The notes under the pieces are model-generated. The model was not told where the DNA came from. It did not search any database and was given only the letters and a program-made list of their open reading frames with translations. This document shows, piece by piece, positions 34,751 to 43,694 of a stretch of DNA of 59,597 nt. This stretch comes from Betaproteobacteria bacterium UBA5582 (lineage in GTDB: Bacteria; Pseudomonadota; Gammaproteobacteria; Burkholderiales; Rhodocyclaceae): contig DILW01000195.1 of the NCBI GenBank assembly GCA_002425245.1, positions 1 through 59,597 of the forward strand. The letters are read 5' to 3'. Position numbers and translations under genes: made by a program. Positions within the stretch are counted from its first letter, which is position 1. Every line of letters starts with the position of its first letter.

Positions 34751-36238
34751 ATGCTCCCAACTTCCCCGTTGTTTCCCGCGTTCAGATTGCGCGCTGCCTC
34801 GTTGGCCCTGAGCGCCGTCGTCTTGACCGGCTGCATGTCGCTCGCTCCGGCGCCAGACACCCCGCCATTGCCCGTGCCCGAAGCCTGGCCCGCGCATCTT
34901 GGATCAGGCACCGACGGCGCCCACGCGGGAGAGCTTGCCTGGCAGGCGTACTTCACCGACCCCCTGCTGCAACGCCTCATCGAGACTGCGCTGGAAAACA
35001 ACCGCGACCTGCGCGTGGCCGCGCTGCGCGTCGAGGAAGCCAGCGCCACATTCCGCATTCAGCGCTCGGATCGTTTTCCTGCCATGGGCGTGGGCGCCCA
35101 AGGTGGACGCGCGCGGGTCCCTGGCGACCTGAACATGTCGGGCCGATCGCAGGTGGGCGGCGAGTACCGGGCCGAGGTGGGTTTGACCACCTGGGAACTG
35201 GATCTGTGGGGTCGGATCCGCAACCTGGAAGACGCCGCCCTGCAAACTTGGCTGGCTTCCGACGCGGCTCGCCAGGCCGTCCATTTGGCGCTGATCGCCC
35301 AGGTGGCAGACGGCTATCTTGGCCTGCGCGAGATCGACGAACGCGTGGCGATCGCACGGCAAACCGTGACCACCCGCGAGGAGTCCTATCGCATTTTCCG
35401 GCGCCGCGTCGAAGTCGGCTCGACCTCGAAGCTGGATCTCACACAGGTCCAGACCCTGCTGAACCAAGCTCAGGCGCTGCTGACGCAGCTTGAGCAGGCT
35501 CGCACCACGCAACTGCACGCCCTGGCACTGCTGGTAGGCGCTGATCCCGGCCCGCTGCCCGCCAAGGCACCCTTCGATGAAACGACGGTTCTGGCTGAGC
35601 TGCGGGCCGGTCTGCCTTCGGAGCTGCTGGTCAGTCGCCCGGACATCATTTCCGCCGAACACCAATTGCGTGCCAGCAATGCCCACATCGGCGCGGCCCG
35701 CGCGGCGTTTTTGCCGCGCATTGCGCTGACCGGCAGCTTCGGCACGGCCAGCTCCGACTTGAATGGCTTGTTCGATTCCGGCAGTCGTGCCTGGACCTTC
35801 ATGCCCACCCTGTCGCTGCCCATCTTCGATGGCGGGCGCCGCCGCGCCAATCTGGAGCTGAGCGAAGTGCGCCGCGACATCGCCGTCGCCGGATACGAAA
35901 AAACCATTCAAACGGCCTTCCGCGAGGTGGCCGATGCGCTGAGCGCAAAGCACTGGCTGGCTGAGCAGTTGACGATCCAGAGAGCCAACCTGGAAGCGCA
36001 AAGCGAACGCGCACGCCTGGCCAAGTTGCGCTACGACAACGGCTCGGCCGCCTTCTTGGAAGTGCTGGATGCCCAACGCGATCTGCTGGGAGCCCAGCAA
36101 CAACTGGTACAGGCGCGCCGCGCGCTGCTGTCCAGCCAGGTGGCGCTGTATGCCGCGCTCGGCGGCGGCACCCTCGCCGCAGCCGGCGAGGCACAGGGTG
36201 CGGCCTCGACTCCCGCTTCCACCCCATCAACCCGTTAA
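34751..36238 (+). CDS. outer-membrane efflux lipoprotein, NodT/OprM (TolC) type
   Basis: 495 aa, ATG at 34751 with GGAA upstream (an in-frame GTG lies 6 bp earlier). The lipobox LTGC indicates lipidation and outer-membrane insertion. Two tandem OEP repeats are visible; LVSRPDIISAEHQLRASNAHIGAARAAFLP marks the second, and YDNGSAAFLEVLDAQRDLL is the typical C-terminal helix. Forms the exit duct for the HlyD/ABC components encoded next. The C-terminal tail is Ala/Ser/Pro-rich. Confidence 0.92.
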   Translation: MLPTSPLFPAFRLRAASLALSAVVLTGCMSLAPAPDTPPLPVPEAWPAHLGSGTDGAHAGELAWQAYFTDPLLQRLIETALENNRDLRVAALRVEEASATFRIQRSDRFPAMGVGAQGGRARVPGDLNMSGRSQVGGEYRAEVGLTTWELDLWGRIRNLEDAALQTWLASDAARQAVHLALIAQVADGYLGLREIDERVAIARQTVTTREESYRIFRRRVEVGSTSKLDLTQVQTLLNQAQALLTQLEQARTTQLHALALLVGADPGPLPAKAPFDETTVLAELRAGLPSELLVSRPDIISAEHQLRASNAHIGAARAAFLPRIALTGSFGTASSDLNGLFDSGSRAWTFMPTLSLPIFDGGRRRANLELSEVRRDIAVAGYEKTIQTAFREVADALSAKHWLAEQLTIQRANLEAQSERARLAKLRYDNGSAAFLEVLDAQRDLLGAQQQLVQARRALLSSQVALYAALGGGTLAAAGEAQGAASTPASTPSTR

Positions 36239-36252
36239 GGCACGCCGAACCC

Positions 36253-37332
36253 ATGACTGTCTCCCCCTCTCTCAAGAAAAAACTCCTGGTCGCTTTCGCT
36301 GCAGCGGTTGTTGCCGCGCTGGCCTGGTGGAGCTGGACGAGGTTTACCGACAGCGGCCCGGGCGAAGGATTCGTCAACGGCAATGGCCGCATCGAAGCCA
36401 CCGAGATCGACGTGGCCACCAAACTTCCCGGCCGCATCGAAGACATCCTGGTGCGTGAAGGCGATTTCGTCACAGCCGGCCAGCCACTGGCCAAGATGCG
36501 GCTGGAAACGCTGGAAGCGCAGCGCGACGAGGCCCTGGCCATGCGTCAGCAGGCTGAGCATTCGGTGACCGCGGCGCAGGCACAGGTGGCGCTGCGTGAA
36601 GCCGACGTGACTGCCGCCTTGGCTCTGGTTGGTCAGCGCGAGTCCGAACTGGACGCCGCGCAACGGCGCCTGACACGCTCCAGCACGCTGTCGAGTGAGG
36701 GAGCCGCCTCGATCCAGGAACTGGACGATGACCGGGCGCGCGTACGGGGCGCCCAAGCGACCCTCGCGGCCAGCAAGGCACAGGCCGCCGCTGCCCGCGC
36801 CGCGGTCGAAGCCGCCAGGGCGCAGTTTGTCGGCGCGCAGTCCAGCGTGTCCGCCGCTACGGCCAGTATCAGCCGCATCGAAGCCGACATCCGCGACAGC
36901 GAACTGCGGTCTCCGCGCGACGGACGGGTTCAGGTGCGTGTCGCGCAACCCGGCGAGGTGCTTGGAGCGGGCGGACGTGTCTTGAACCTCCTTGATCTGT
37001 CGGACGTCTACATCACCTTCTTCCTGCCCGAAACCGTGGCCGGCCGCGTTGCGCTGGGCTCGGAGGTTCGCATCATTCTGGATGCCGCGCCCGAGTATGT
37101 GATTCCAGCCACCGTTTCCTTCGTCGCCAGCGCAGCGCAGTTCACCCCCAAGACGGTGGAAACCGCCAGCGAGCGACAAAAGCTGATGTTTCGCGTGCGC
37201 GCGCAGATTTCGCAGGAGCTGCTGCGTGAGCACCTGAACCAGGTCAAGACCGGTCTGCCCGGCGTAGCCTGGGTCAAGCTCGACGCCAAGGCCGAGTGGC
37301 CTCAGAACCTCTCCGTTCGTGTGCCGGAGTAA
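36253..37332 (+). CDS. HlyD-family membrane fusion protein
   Basis: 359 aa. One N-terminal membrane helix (residues about 10-28), a biotinyl-lipoyl half-motif (GRIEATEIDVATKLPGRIEDI), a long alpha-hairpin coiled coil (about 90-220) and the second lipoyl half (SELRSPRDGRVQVRVAQPGE). Orthologous in context to E. coli YhiI. It bridges the inner-membrane RbbA/permease and the outer-membrane factor. 14 bp after the previous gene, 3 bp before rbbA. Confidence 0.92.
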   Translation: MTVSPSLKKKLLVAFAAAVVAALAWWSWTRFTDSGPGEGFVNGNGRIEATEIDVATKLPGRIEDILVREGDFVTAGQPLAKMRLETLEAQRDEALAMRQQAEHSVTAAQAQVALREADVTAALALVGQRESELDAAQRRLTRSSTLSSEGAASIQELDDDRARVRGAQATLAASKAQAAAARAAVEAARAQFVGAQSSVSAATASISRIEADIRDSELRSPRDGRVQVRVAQPGEVLGAGGRVLNLLDLSDVYITFFLPETVAGRVALGSEVRIILDAAPEYVIPATVSFVASAAQFTPKTVETASERQKLMFRVRAQISQELLREHLNQVKTGLPGVAWVKLDAKAEWPQNLSVRVPE

Positions 37333-37335
37333 GAT

Positions 37336-40101
37336 ATGAGCCACAGCGCGCAGCTCGCGACCGTTGCAAGTGTCCGCCAGGTAAGACTGCGCTACCGCGA
37401 CGTCATTGCCTTGGATGGCATTGACCTGGACATCCCCGCTGGACGGATGGTCGGTCTGATCGGCCCCGACGGCGTGGGCAAATCCAGTCTGCTCTCATTG
37501 CTGGCGGGTGTGCGCATCATCCAGGAGGGCACGGTCGAGGTGCTGGGTGGCGACATGGCCAGCAAGGCCCATCGCAAGCAGGTATGCCCGCGCATCGCCT
37601 ACATGCCGCAGGGACTGGGCAAAAACCTGTATCCGACGCTCTCGGTCGAGGAGAATCTGCAATTCTTCGCGCGCCTGTTCGGTCATGGCGCCGCAGAGCG
37701 CCGCCAGCGGATCGACGAACTGACTCAGGCCACTGGCCTGTTCAAATTCCTGGAGCGCCCGGCAGGCAAGCTGTCCGGGGGCATGAAGCAAAAACTCGGC
37801 CTGTGCTGCGCGCTGATTCATGACCCGGATTTTCTGATTCTCGATGAGCCGACGACTGGCGTGGACCCGCTGGCGCGCGCGCAGTTCTGGGATCTGATTG
37901 ACCGTATCCGCGCCGATCGCCCCGGCATGAGCGTGATTGTGGCCACGGCCTACATGGATGAGGCCCAGCGCTTCGACTGGCTGGCCGCCATCGACGACGG
38001 CAAGGTCCTCGCCACCGGTACGCCGAAGGAATTGCTGGAGACAACAAACAGCCCGAACCTGGAAGAGGCATTCATCCGCCTGCTCCCGGAAGAGAAAAAG
38101 CGCGGACACCAAGCGGTTGTCATTCCGCCTCTGCCTGAGGACGGCGCGGACGATATCGCCATCGAAGCCGAGGGGCTGACCATGCGCTTTGGCGACTTCG
38201 TTGCTGTCGACAGTGTCTCCTTCCGTATCCGGCGCGGTGAGATCTTCGGCTTCCTCGGTTCCAACGGGTGCGGCAAGTCCACGACGATGAAGATGCTCAC
38301 CGGCCTGCTGCCGGCGAGCGAGGGCCGGGCCTGGCTGTTCGGCCACGAAGTGAACCCGCATGATCTGGGCACCCGCCGCCGCGTCGGCTACATGTCCCAA
38401 GCGTTCTCGCTCTACAGCGAAATCACGGTACGCCAGAACCTGGAGTTGCACGCCAAGCTGTTCAGCGTGCCCCCGAAGGACATTCCGGGCCGCGTCGAAG
38501 AGATGGTGGAGCGCTTCGGCCTGGTGGACGTCATCGACAGTCTGCCGGCCAGTCTGCCTCTGGGCATACGCCAGCGCCTGTCGCTGGCCGTTGCCATGGT
38601 GCACAAGCCAGAGTTGCTGATTCTGGACGAACCGACCTCCGGCGTCGATCCGGTGGCACGCGACGCGTTCTGGCGGCTGCTCATCGAGCTGTCGCGGCGC
38701 GACCGGGTGACGGTCTTCATTTCCACCCACTTCATGAACGAGGCCGAACGCTGCGACCGCATGTCGATGATGCATGCGGGCAAGGTGCTCGACAGCGACG
38801 TGCCCGCCAGACTGGTCGAGAAGCGCGGCGCCAAAACCCTTGAAGAGGCCTTCATCGGCTACCTCGTCGAAGCGGAGGGCGGCACGGCCGCCCCGGCCAG
38901 CCAGCCTCCGGCTGCCGACCAGGCGGATCAGCCACCCGCGGTGCCCGCCGAACACGGCGGCGGTCACTCCGCTGGCGGTTTCAGTCTGCAGCGCATGTTC
39001 AGCTATCTATGGCGCGAAACGCTGGAACTGCAGCGCGACCCGGTGCGCGCCACGCTGGCGCTGGGCGGTTCGCTGCTGCTGATGTTCGTGATCGGCTTCG
39101 GCATCACCATGGACGTCGAGGACCTGAGCTATGCGGTGCTCGATCGCGACCAGACCACGCTTAGCCAGAACTACACGCTGAACTTGGCCGGATCGCGCTA
39201 CTTCACCGAGCACGCGCCGATCATCGACTACGAGGACCTTGATCGACGCATGCGCAACGGCGAACTGTCGCTGGCCATCGAAATCCCCGCTGGCTTTGCC
39301 CGCGACGTGTTGCGGGGCCAGAACGTGCAGATCGGCGCCTGGCTCGACGGCGCCATGCCGCAGCGCGCGGAAACCGTCCAGGGCTACGTTCAGGGCATGC
39401 ACCAGCACTGGCTGCAGATACAGGCCAGCGAGCGCGGCGGCGCCAGCATGGCTGGCAACACCAACGTCGAGACGCGCTTTCGCTACAACCCCGATGTCAA
39501 GAGCCTGCCGGCCATGGTGCCTGCGGTGATCCCTCTGCTGCTGCTCATGCTGCCGGCCATGCTGACCGCGCTGGCGGTGGTGCGCGAGAAAGAGACGGGA
39601 TCGATCACCAATCTCTACGTGACGCCGGTCACGCGCATCGAGTTCCTGCTTGGCAAGCAGTTGCCCTATGTCGGCCTGGCCATGGTGAACTTCCTGCTGA
39701 TGAGCCTGCTCGCAGTGACCATCTTCGGTGTGCCGGTCAAGGGCAGCTTCTTCACCCTGGCGCTGGCCGCGCTGATCTTCTCCTTCGCCGCGACAGGCAT
39801 GGGGCTGCTGGCCTCGGCCGTTACACGCAGCCAGATCGCGGCCATGTTCTTCGCCATGATCGGCACCCTCATACCGGCCACCCAGTTCGCCGGCCTGATC
39901 GATCCCGTGTCCTCGCTCGAAGGCTCCAGCAAGTTCATCGGCGAGATCTACCCCGCCACGCACATGATTTCCATCAGCCGTGGCGTATTCAGCAAAGCGC
40001 TTGGCCTGGCCGACCTGACAGGGCCGCTGTGGTCGATGCTCATTTCGGTTCCGGTCATTCTCGGCGTGGCTGTTTTGCTACTCAAGAAGCAGGAGCGTTG
40101 A
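37336..40101 (+). CDS. rbbA: RbbA-like double ATPase/ABC-2 permease fusion
   Basis: 921 aa. Two ABC ATPase domains: Walker A GPDGVGKSS (about residue 45) with LILDEPTTGVDP, and GSNGCGKSTT (about residue 315) with LILDEPTSGVDP. A C-terminal ABC-2 permease with helices near residues 575-590 and five or six more after 725 follows a linker rich in Ala/Pro. The layout matches E. coli RbbA (YhiH), described as a ribosome-associated ATPase, but the operon context here argues for export. Confidence 0.92.
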   Translation: MSHSAQLATVASVRQVRLRYRDVIALDGIDLDIPAGRMVGLIGPDGVGKSSLLSLLAGVRIIQEGTVEVLGGDMASKAHRKQVCPRIAYMPQGLGKNLYPTLSVEENLQFFARLFGHGAAERRQRIDELTQATGLFKFLERPAGKLSGGMKQKLGLCCALIHDPDFLILDEPTTGVDPLARAQFWDLIDRIRADRPGMSVIVATAYMDEAQRFDWLAAIDDGKVLATGTPKELLETTNSPNLEEAFIRLLPEEKKRGHQAVVIPPLPEDGADDIAIEAEGLTMRFGDFVAVDSVSFRIRRGEIFGFLGSNGCGKSTTMKMLTGLLPASEGRAWLFGHEVNPHDLGTRRRVGYMSQAFSLYSEITVRQNLELHAKLFSVPPKDIPGRVEEMVERFGLVDVIDSLPASLPLGIRQRLSLAVAMVHKPELLILDEPTSGVDPVARDAFWRLLIELSRRDRVTVFISTHFMNEAERCDRMSMMHAGKVLDSDVPARLVEKRGAKTLEEAFIGYLVEAEGGTAAPASQPPAADQADQPPAVPAEHGGGHSAGGFSLQRMFSYLWRETLELQRDPVRATLALGGSLLLMFVIGFGITMDVEDLSYAVLDRDQTTLSQNYTLNLAGSRYFTEHAPIIDYEDLDRRMRNGELSLAIEIPAGFARDVLRGQNVQIGAWLDGAMPQRAETVQGYVQGMHQHWLQIQASERGGASMAGNTNVETRFRYNPDVKSLPAMVPAVIPLLLLMLPAMLTALAVVREKETGSITNLYVTPVTRIEFLLGKQLPYVGLAMVNFLLMSLLAVTIFGVPVKGSFFTLALAALIFSFAATGMGLLASAVTRSQIAAMFFAMIGTLIPATQFAGLIDPVSSLEGSSKFIGEIYPATHMISISRGVFSKALGLADLTGPLWSMLISVPVILGVAVLLLKKQER

Positions 40102-40102
40102 G

Positions 40103-41233
40103 ATGCGCAGAAGAAACCTGGCCAACATCTACGACCTTGGTGTCAAGGAGCTGTGGAGTCTTTGGCGCGATCCGATGATGCTTGTGCTCATCGTCTACGT
40201 GTTCACCGCGTCGGTCTACACCAAGGCCACGTCCATGCCGGAGACGCTGCACAACGCGCCCATCGCCATCGTCGACGAGGATAATTCGGCGCTGTCCCAG
40301 CGGGTTGCCTCGGCCTTCTACCCCCCGCAGTTCACGCCACCGGCCATGATCGACTATGGGGACGTGGACCCGGGCATGGACGCGGGGCTGTACACCTTCG
40401 CTCTGGTCATTCCGCCCAACTTCCAGCGCGACGTGCTGGCGGGGCGATCGCCTGCCGTGCAGCTCAATGTCGACGCCACCCGCATGAGCCAGGCCTTCAC
40501 CGGCAGTGGCCATGTTCAACAAATTTTCACCGGTGAAGTCAACGAGTTCGTCAAGCGTTATCGCAGCACCACCGCGCCACCCGTGGATCTGGCCTTGCGC
40601 GCGCGCTTCAACCCCGCCCTCGACAAGGCCTGGTTCGGCTCGGTGGTGCAGATCATCAACCACATCACACTGCTGTCCATCATCCTGACCGGCGCAGCGC
40701 TGATCCGCGAGCGCGAGCACGGCACCATCGAGCACCTGCTGGTGATGCCGGTCACGCCCGCGCAGATCATGCTTTCCAAGGTCTGGTCGATGGCTCTGGT
40801 CGTGCTGATCGCCTCCTTCCTGTCCCTCAACCTCATGGTGCGCGGCGTCCTGGGCGTGCCCATCGAGGGCTCCCTTGCGCTGTTTTTCGCCGGCGCGGCG
40901 CTGAGTCTCTTCGCCACCACGTCGATGGGCATCTTCATCGCCACGCTGGCGCGCAACATGCCGCAGTTCGGCATGTTGATGATGCTCACCATCATGCCGC
41001 TGCAGATGCTCTCGGGTGGCACCACGCCGCGCGAAAGCATGCCCGAGATCGTGCAGAACATCATGCTGATCGCGCCCACCACCCATTTCGTGGAATTGAG
41101 CCAGGCCATTCTCTACCGGGGTGCGGGCCTGGAGACGGTGTGGCAGCCCTTTCTGGCGCTGGCCTTGATCGGCACGGTGCTGTTTTCCCTGTCGTTGGCG
41201 CGTTTTCGCAAAACCATCGGCCAGATGGCCTGA
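40103..41233 (+). CDS. yhhJ: ABC-2 type permease, YhhJ-like
   Basis: 376 aa. One N-terminal membrane helix, a periplasmic domain of about 150 residues (IAIVDEDNSALSQRVASAFYPPQF), then five helices with the ABC-2 signature EREHGTIEHLLVMPVTPAQI. The start is 1 bp after the rbbA stop. With RbbA it would form the inner-membrane exporter. The substrate is unknown; lipophilic compounds are plausible. Confidence 0.92.
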   Translation: MRRRNLANIYDLGVKELWSLWRDPMMLVLIVYVFTASVYTKATSMPETLHNAPIAIVDEDNSALSQRVASAFYPPQFTPPAMIDYGDVDPGMDAGLYTFALVIPPNFQRDVLAGRSPAVQLNVDATRMSQAFTGSGHVQQIFTGEVNEFVKRYRSTTAPPVDLALRARFNPALDKAWFGSVVQIINHITLLSIILTGAALIREREHGTIEHLLVMPVTPAQIMLSKVWSMALVVLIASFLSLNLMVRGVLGVPIEGSLALFFAGAALSLFATTSMGIFIATLARNMPQFGMLMMLTIMPLQMLSGGTTPRESMPEIVQNIMLIAPTTHFVELSQAILYRGAGLETVWQPFLALALIGTVLFSLSLARFRKTIGQMA

Positions 41234-41280
41234 TCGGTTCACCGCCCACTTGGGCATTTCAACCAGTAAGGAGCTTGACC

Positions 41281-41742
41281 ATGAGCAACGAAACTATCCC
41301 CCTGAACCTGTTCAAGGCGAACGTGGAACTGCAGTTACGCCTACAGCGCTTGATGCAGGAAAACGGCCAGCAATGGCTGGAGAACGCCACGCGCGCGGGC
41401 AGCGAGAGCATTGCCGAGTCCGGCGCCGAAATCGAAAGCCTGCTCAAGGCCCAGAATTGGCAGGAACTGGCCACGCTGCCCGCACAAGCCTTCTGGCGTC
41501 AGTTCCAGTACCACGTGGGCGGCGCGCAGGCGCTGACACAAGTCGCGATCAAAAACCAGACAACCTTCACCCAAGGCCTGCAAATAGCTATTCAAGACTG
41601 GCAGAAATCGGTTACGCAGGCCGTAGGCCAGGGCGATGCGGTACTCCCGTTCCAGGATATCTTCAAACAGTGGGGAGCCGTGTGGGCCTCGGCGCAGGAT
41701 AAGGAGGCACCGGGCAAGACCGGTGGCCGCAATGCCGGCTGA
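41281..41742 (+). CDS. phasin-family protein
   Basis: 153 aa; AAGGAG lies 7 bp before the ATG at 41281. Phasin pattern: IPLNLFKANVELQLRLQRLM, a central amphipathic helix (WLENATRAGSESIAESGAEI) and QLQ/ALTQVAIKNQTTF-like sequence. Phasins coat polyhydroxyalkanoate granules; the helix could also bind other hydrophobic surfaces. It is the last intact gene of the export operon, and a phaB-like fragment overlaps its end, so this was once a longer PHA-related operon. Confidence 0.85.
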   Translation: MSNETIPLNLFKANVELQLRLQRLMQENGQQWLENATRAGSESIAESGAEIESLLKAQNWQELATLPAQAFWRQFQYHVGGAQALTQVAIKNQTTFTQGLQIAIQDWQKSVTQAVGQGDAVLPFQDIFKQWGAVWASAQDKEAPGKTGGRNAG

Positions 41743-41852
41743 ACAACGTACCGCCCTGGTCACGGGCGGCACTGGCGGCCTGGGCGAAGCCATCGCCCGG
41801 GCCTTGCACGATGTTGGCCATACCGTGCTCGTCGTCCACTCGCCAGGCGGGC
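41732..41852 (+). pseudogene. 5' fragment of a phaB-like short-chain dehydrogenase
   Basis: The ATG at 41732, overlapping the phasin stop, opens RTALVTGGTGGLGEAIARAL and then HDVGHTVLVVHSPG. This is the N-terminal Rossmann strand and glycine-rich loop (TGGTGGLG) of acetoacetyl-CoA reductase-type SDRs. After about 39 codons the similarity stops abruptly and the frame runs antisense into the diguanylate cyclase gene. The active-site Ser-Tyr-Lys part is missing, so it is a deletion or recombination remnant. Confidence 0.75.
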
Positions 41853-41862
41853 CACTGTCGGC

Positions 41863-43473
41863 TTATTGTGCGCAGCGCACTCGGCCGTGGCAATTTCCCG
41901 TCACTCCTTGTGTGCAAGTGACTAGGTTGCGCCCGCCCTTCTTCGACTCGTAGAGCGCCTTGTCGGCACGTGCGACAAGGCTTGCCTCGGTATCCCCAAG
42001 CATCCAGGCGGCCACGCCAAAGCTGCACGTCACCTTGCCCACGGAAGGAATGTCCGAACTTGCAATCAGGTTTCTGAGCTTCTCCGCAGCGGCCATGGCA
42101 GCCTCGCAATCGTCGTCCCTGAGAAGCAGAACGAACTCTTCGCCACCCCAGCGGCCGAAGAAGTCTGTGACGCGAACCTCAGTGCTGACGAGATTAGCCA
42201 ATGCCTTCAGCACCTCGTCGCCAACATTGTGTCCGTAGGTATCATTGATGCGTTTGAAATGGTCGACATCGAACATGACCAGCGCCATCGGCGTGTTGGT
42301 CCGGCGCTTCCTTTCTGCCTCATCCCCGAGCACCTTGGCGAACCGCAACCGGTTGTTGACGCCGGTCAGAGGGTCGGTAGTCGCCAAGTAGTCCTTCTCC
42401 TTCAACAATCGCTCTGCGATGTCGAGCAACTGATTGAAGCTCCGTGAGATGCGACCGATTTCATCCGGCGTGTCGGCAGGGATGCGAATTTGAAAATCCT
42501 GGCTGGCAGCGATGAGCTCCATGCTTCCCAGTGCGCGATCCAGTGCGCGTAGCAAGGCAACGGTCGCCGATATGGCCATGATGACGACGGCAAGACCAAT
42601 CCCCAGCGTAATGATCACTCCTAAACGCATGGAGCTTCGAAGTTGCGTGAGTTCGAGTTCCGCTTTTTTCTCGATTAACTCTAGCGAATAGTCCTCGACG
42701 ACCTTCAGACGATCAACCGCCACGGTTGCCATTGACCACCAGGCTTGCACATCGAGCGTCTGCGGAAGCTTGCCAGCGGCGGCGATTTGCGCCAGTGTCT
42801 CCAGCGTCTGTGCAACTTCCAGTCCCGAGAACTCCTGGGCAAGCCTTTCGCGTAGTTCAGGCGACGCATCCAGTCCGAACTTGCGCAGTTCCTCCTCTTG
42901 GAGACTCTTGAGACGGAATAGTCTATTGAGCACGACGGAATCGTCGCTCTTGTGTTCGGTCCAGTAGCCCAGAGTTGCCCGAATCTGTCCGAGATTCTCC
43001 TTTACTGCCATTAGGTGCGTATGCGCAACCATGTCGGTCTTGGCAACGGCTGCTTCGGGCTCACTGGTAAGTCGATCCATTTCGTCGGCGAGACGCTGGA
43101 GCAGCTTGCTGTAGCTGTCTAGGATCGCCAGGGGCGTTATCCTCCCCGTCGCCGCTTCCGTCCGCAGTTGGGTAAGAGCCATGCCAAGACTGGCGATGTC
43201 GCCACGGATTCCGGCTAGAGCCGCATCGGTATGCCGAACTTGTTCGGCGAGCGCTTGGGCATTTGTTTTGGAATGGTTGATGGCCGTCATGCCGCGCTCT
43301 CTCTGCAACTCGTGCGCAGCATGGGAAAGAGCGACGACAGCGCTGACGTTTCGCACCACTGCCTCGATAGCTTGGGACTGCGTTAGGTAAGCCTTGTATT
43401 GGAGCCACAGGGCGAGGAACATGCCCGAGACGGCCACTAACCCAAGCAGCAGGATTTTTTGTCGCAGTGTCAT
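41863..43473 (-). CDS. NIT-HAMP-GGDEF diguanylate cyclase
   Basis: 536 aa. An N-terminal membrane helix (residues about 5-25), a periplasmic helical sensor resembling the nitrate/nitrite-sensing NIT domain (HELQRERGMTAINHSK), a second membrane helix (about 285-310), a HAMP-like linker and a C-terminal GGDEF domain with DVDHFKRINDTYGH and active-site RWGGEEF. It would synthesise cyclic di-GMP. An RxxD inhibitory site is not obvious. Its 3' end abuts the broken phaB fragment, so it arrived by a separate event. Confidence 0.9.
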   Translation of the reverse strand: MTLRQKILLLGLVAVSGMFLALWLQYKAYLTQSQAIEAVVRNVSAVVALSHAAHELQRERGMTAINHSKTNAQALAEQVRHTDAALAGIRGDIASLGMALTQLRTEAATGRITPLAILDSYSKLLQRLADEMDRLTSEPEAAVAKTDMVAHTHLMAVKENLGQIRATLGYWTEHKSDDSVVLNRLFRLKSLQEEELRKFGLDASPELRERLAQEFSGLEVAQTLETLAQIAAAGKLPQTLDVQAWWSMATVAVDRLKVVEDYSLELIEKKAELELTQLRSSMRLGVIITLGIGLAVVIMAISATVALLRALDRALGSMELIAASQDFQIRIPADTPDEIGRISRSFNQLLDIAERLLKEKDYLATTDPLTGVNNRLRFAKVLGDEAERKRRTNTPMALVMFDVDHFKRINDTYGHNVGDEVLKALANLVSTEVRVTDFFGRWGGEEFVLLLRDDDCEAAMAAAEKLRNLIASSDIPSVGKVTCSFGVAAWMLGDTEASLVARADKALYESKKGGRNLVTCTQGVTGNCHGRVRCAQ

Positions 43474-43694
43474 TCTATGCCCGTAACTGCCCTAGGCAGG
43501 GTCTGAAAGCAGGGCATTTTATGTCGAAACCAAGCGGACGGCTGGCTGCTTGTGGCCGGTAGCACCCACCAGTCTCTGCGTCACAATGCGGAGCTTCAAA
43601 AATAACGGATGGTTGGAGCATCTATCTAGGAATATCTACCTCTTGACAAACAACTCTCGCCGGCTAAACTGTTTAGAACTTCTACCAAAATGCC
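43474..43694. other. intergenic with divergent promoters
   Basis: Contains the forward promoter at 43643-43670. No gene. Its middle part is AT-richer than the flanks. Confidence 0.4.
43643..43670 (+). promoter_or_regulatory. promoter of the unknown 326-aa gene, sharing a motif with the istA promoter
   Basis: Consensus TTGACA, a 16-bp spacer and TAAACT. The spacer end CTCGCCGGCTAA closely matches CTAGCCGGCTAA in the istA promoter at 44681-44709. Confidence 0.6.

Noticed and set aside
37336..40101. Two separate ABC transporter genes fused by assembly error
   Set aside because: Double ATPase plus permease is the normal RbbA architecture and the frame is continuous with consistent codon use.
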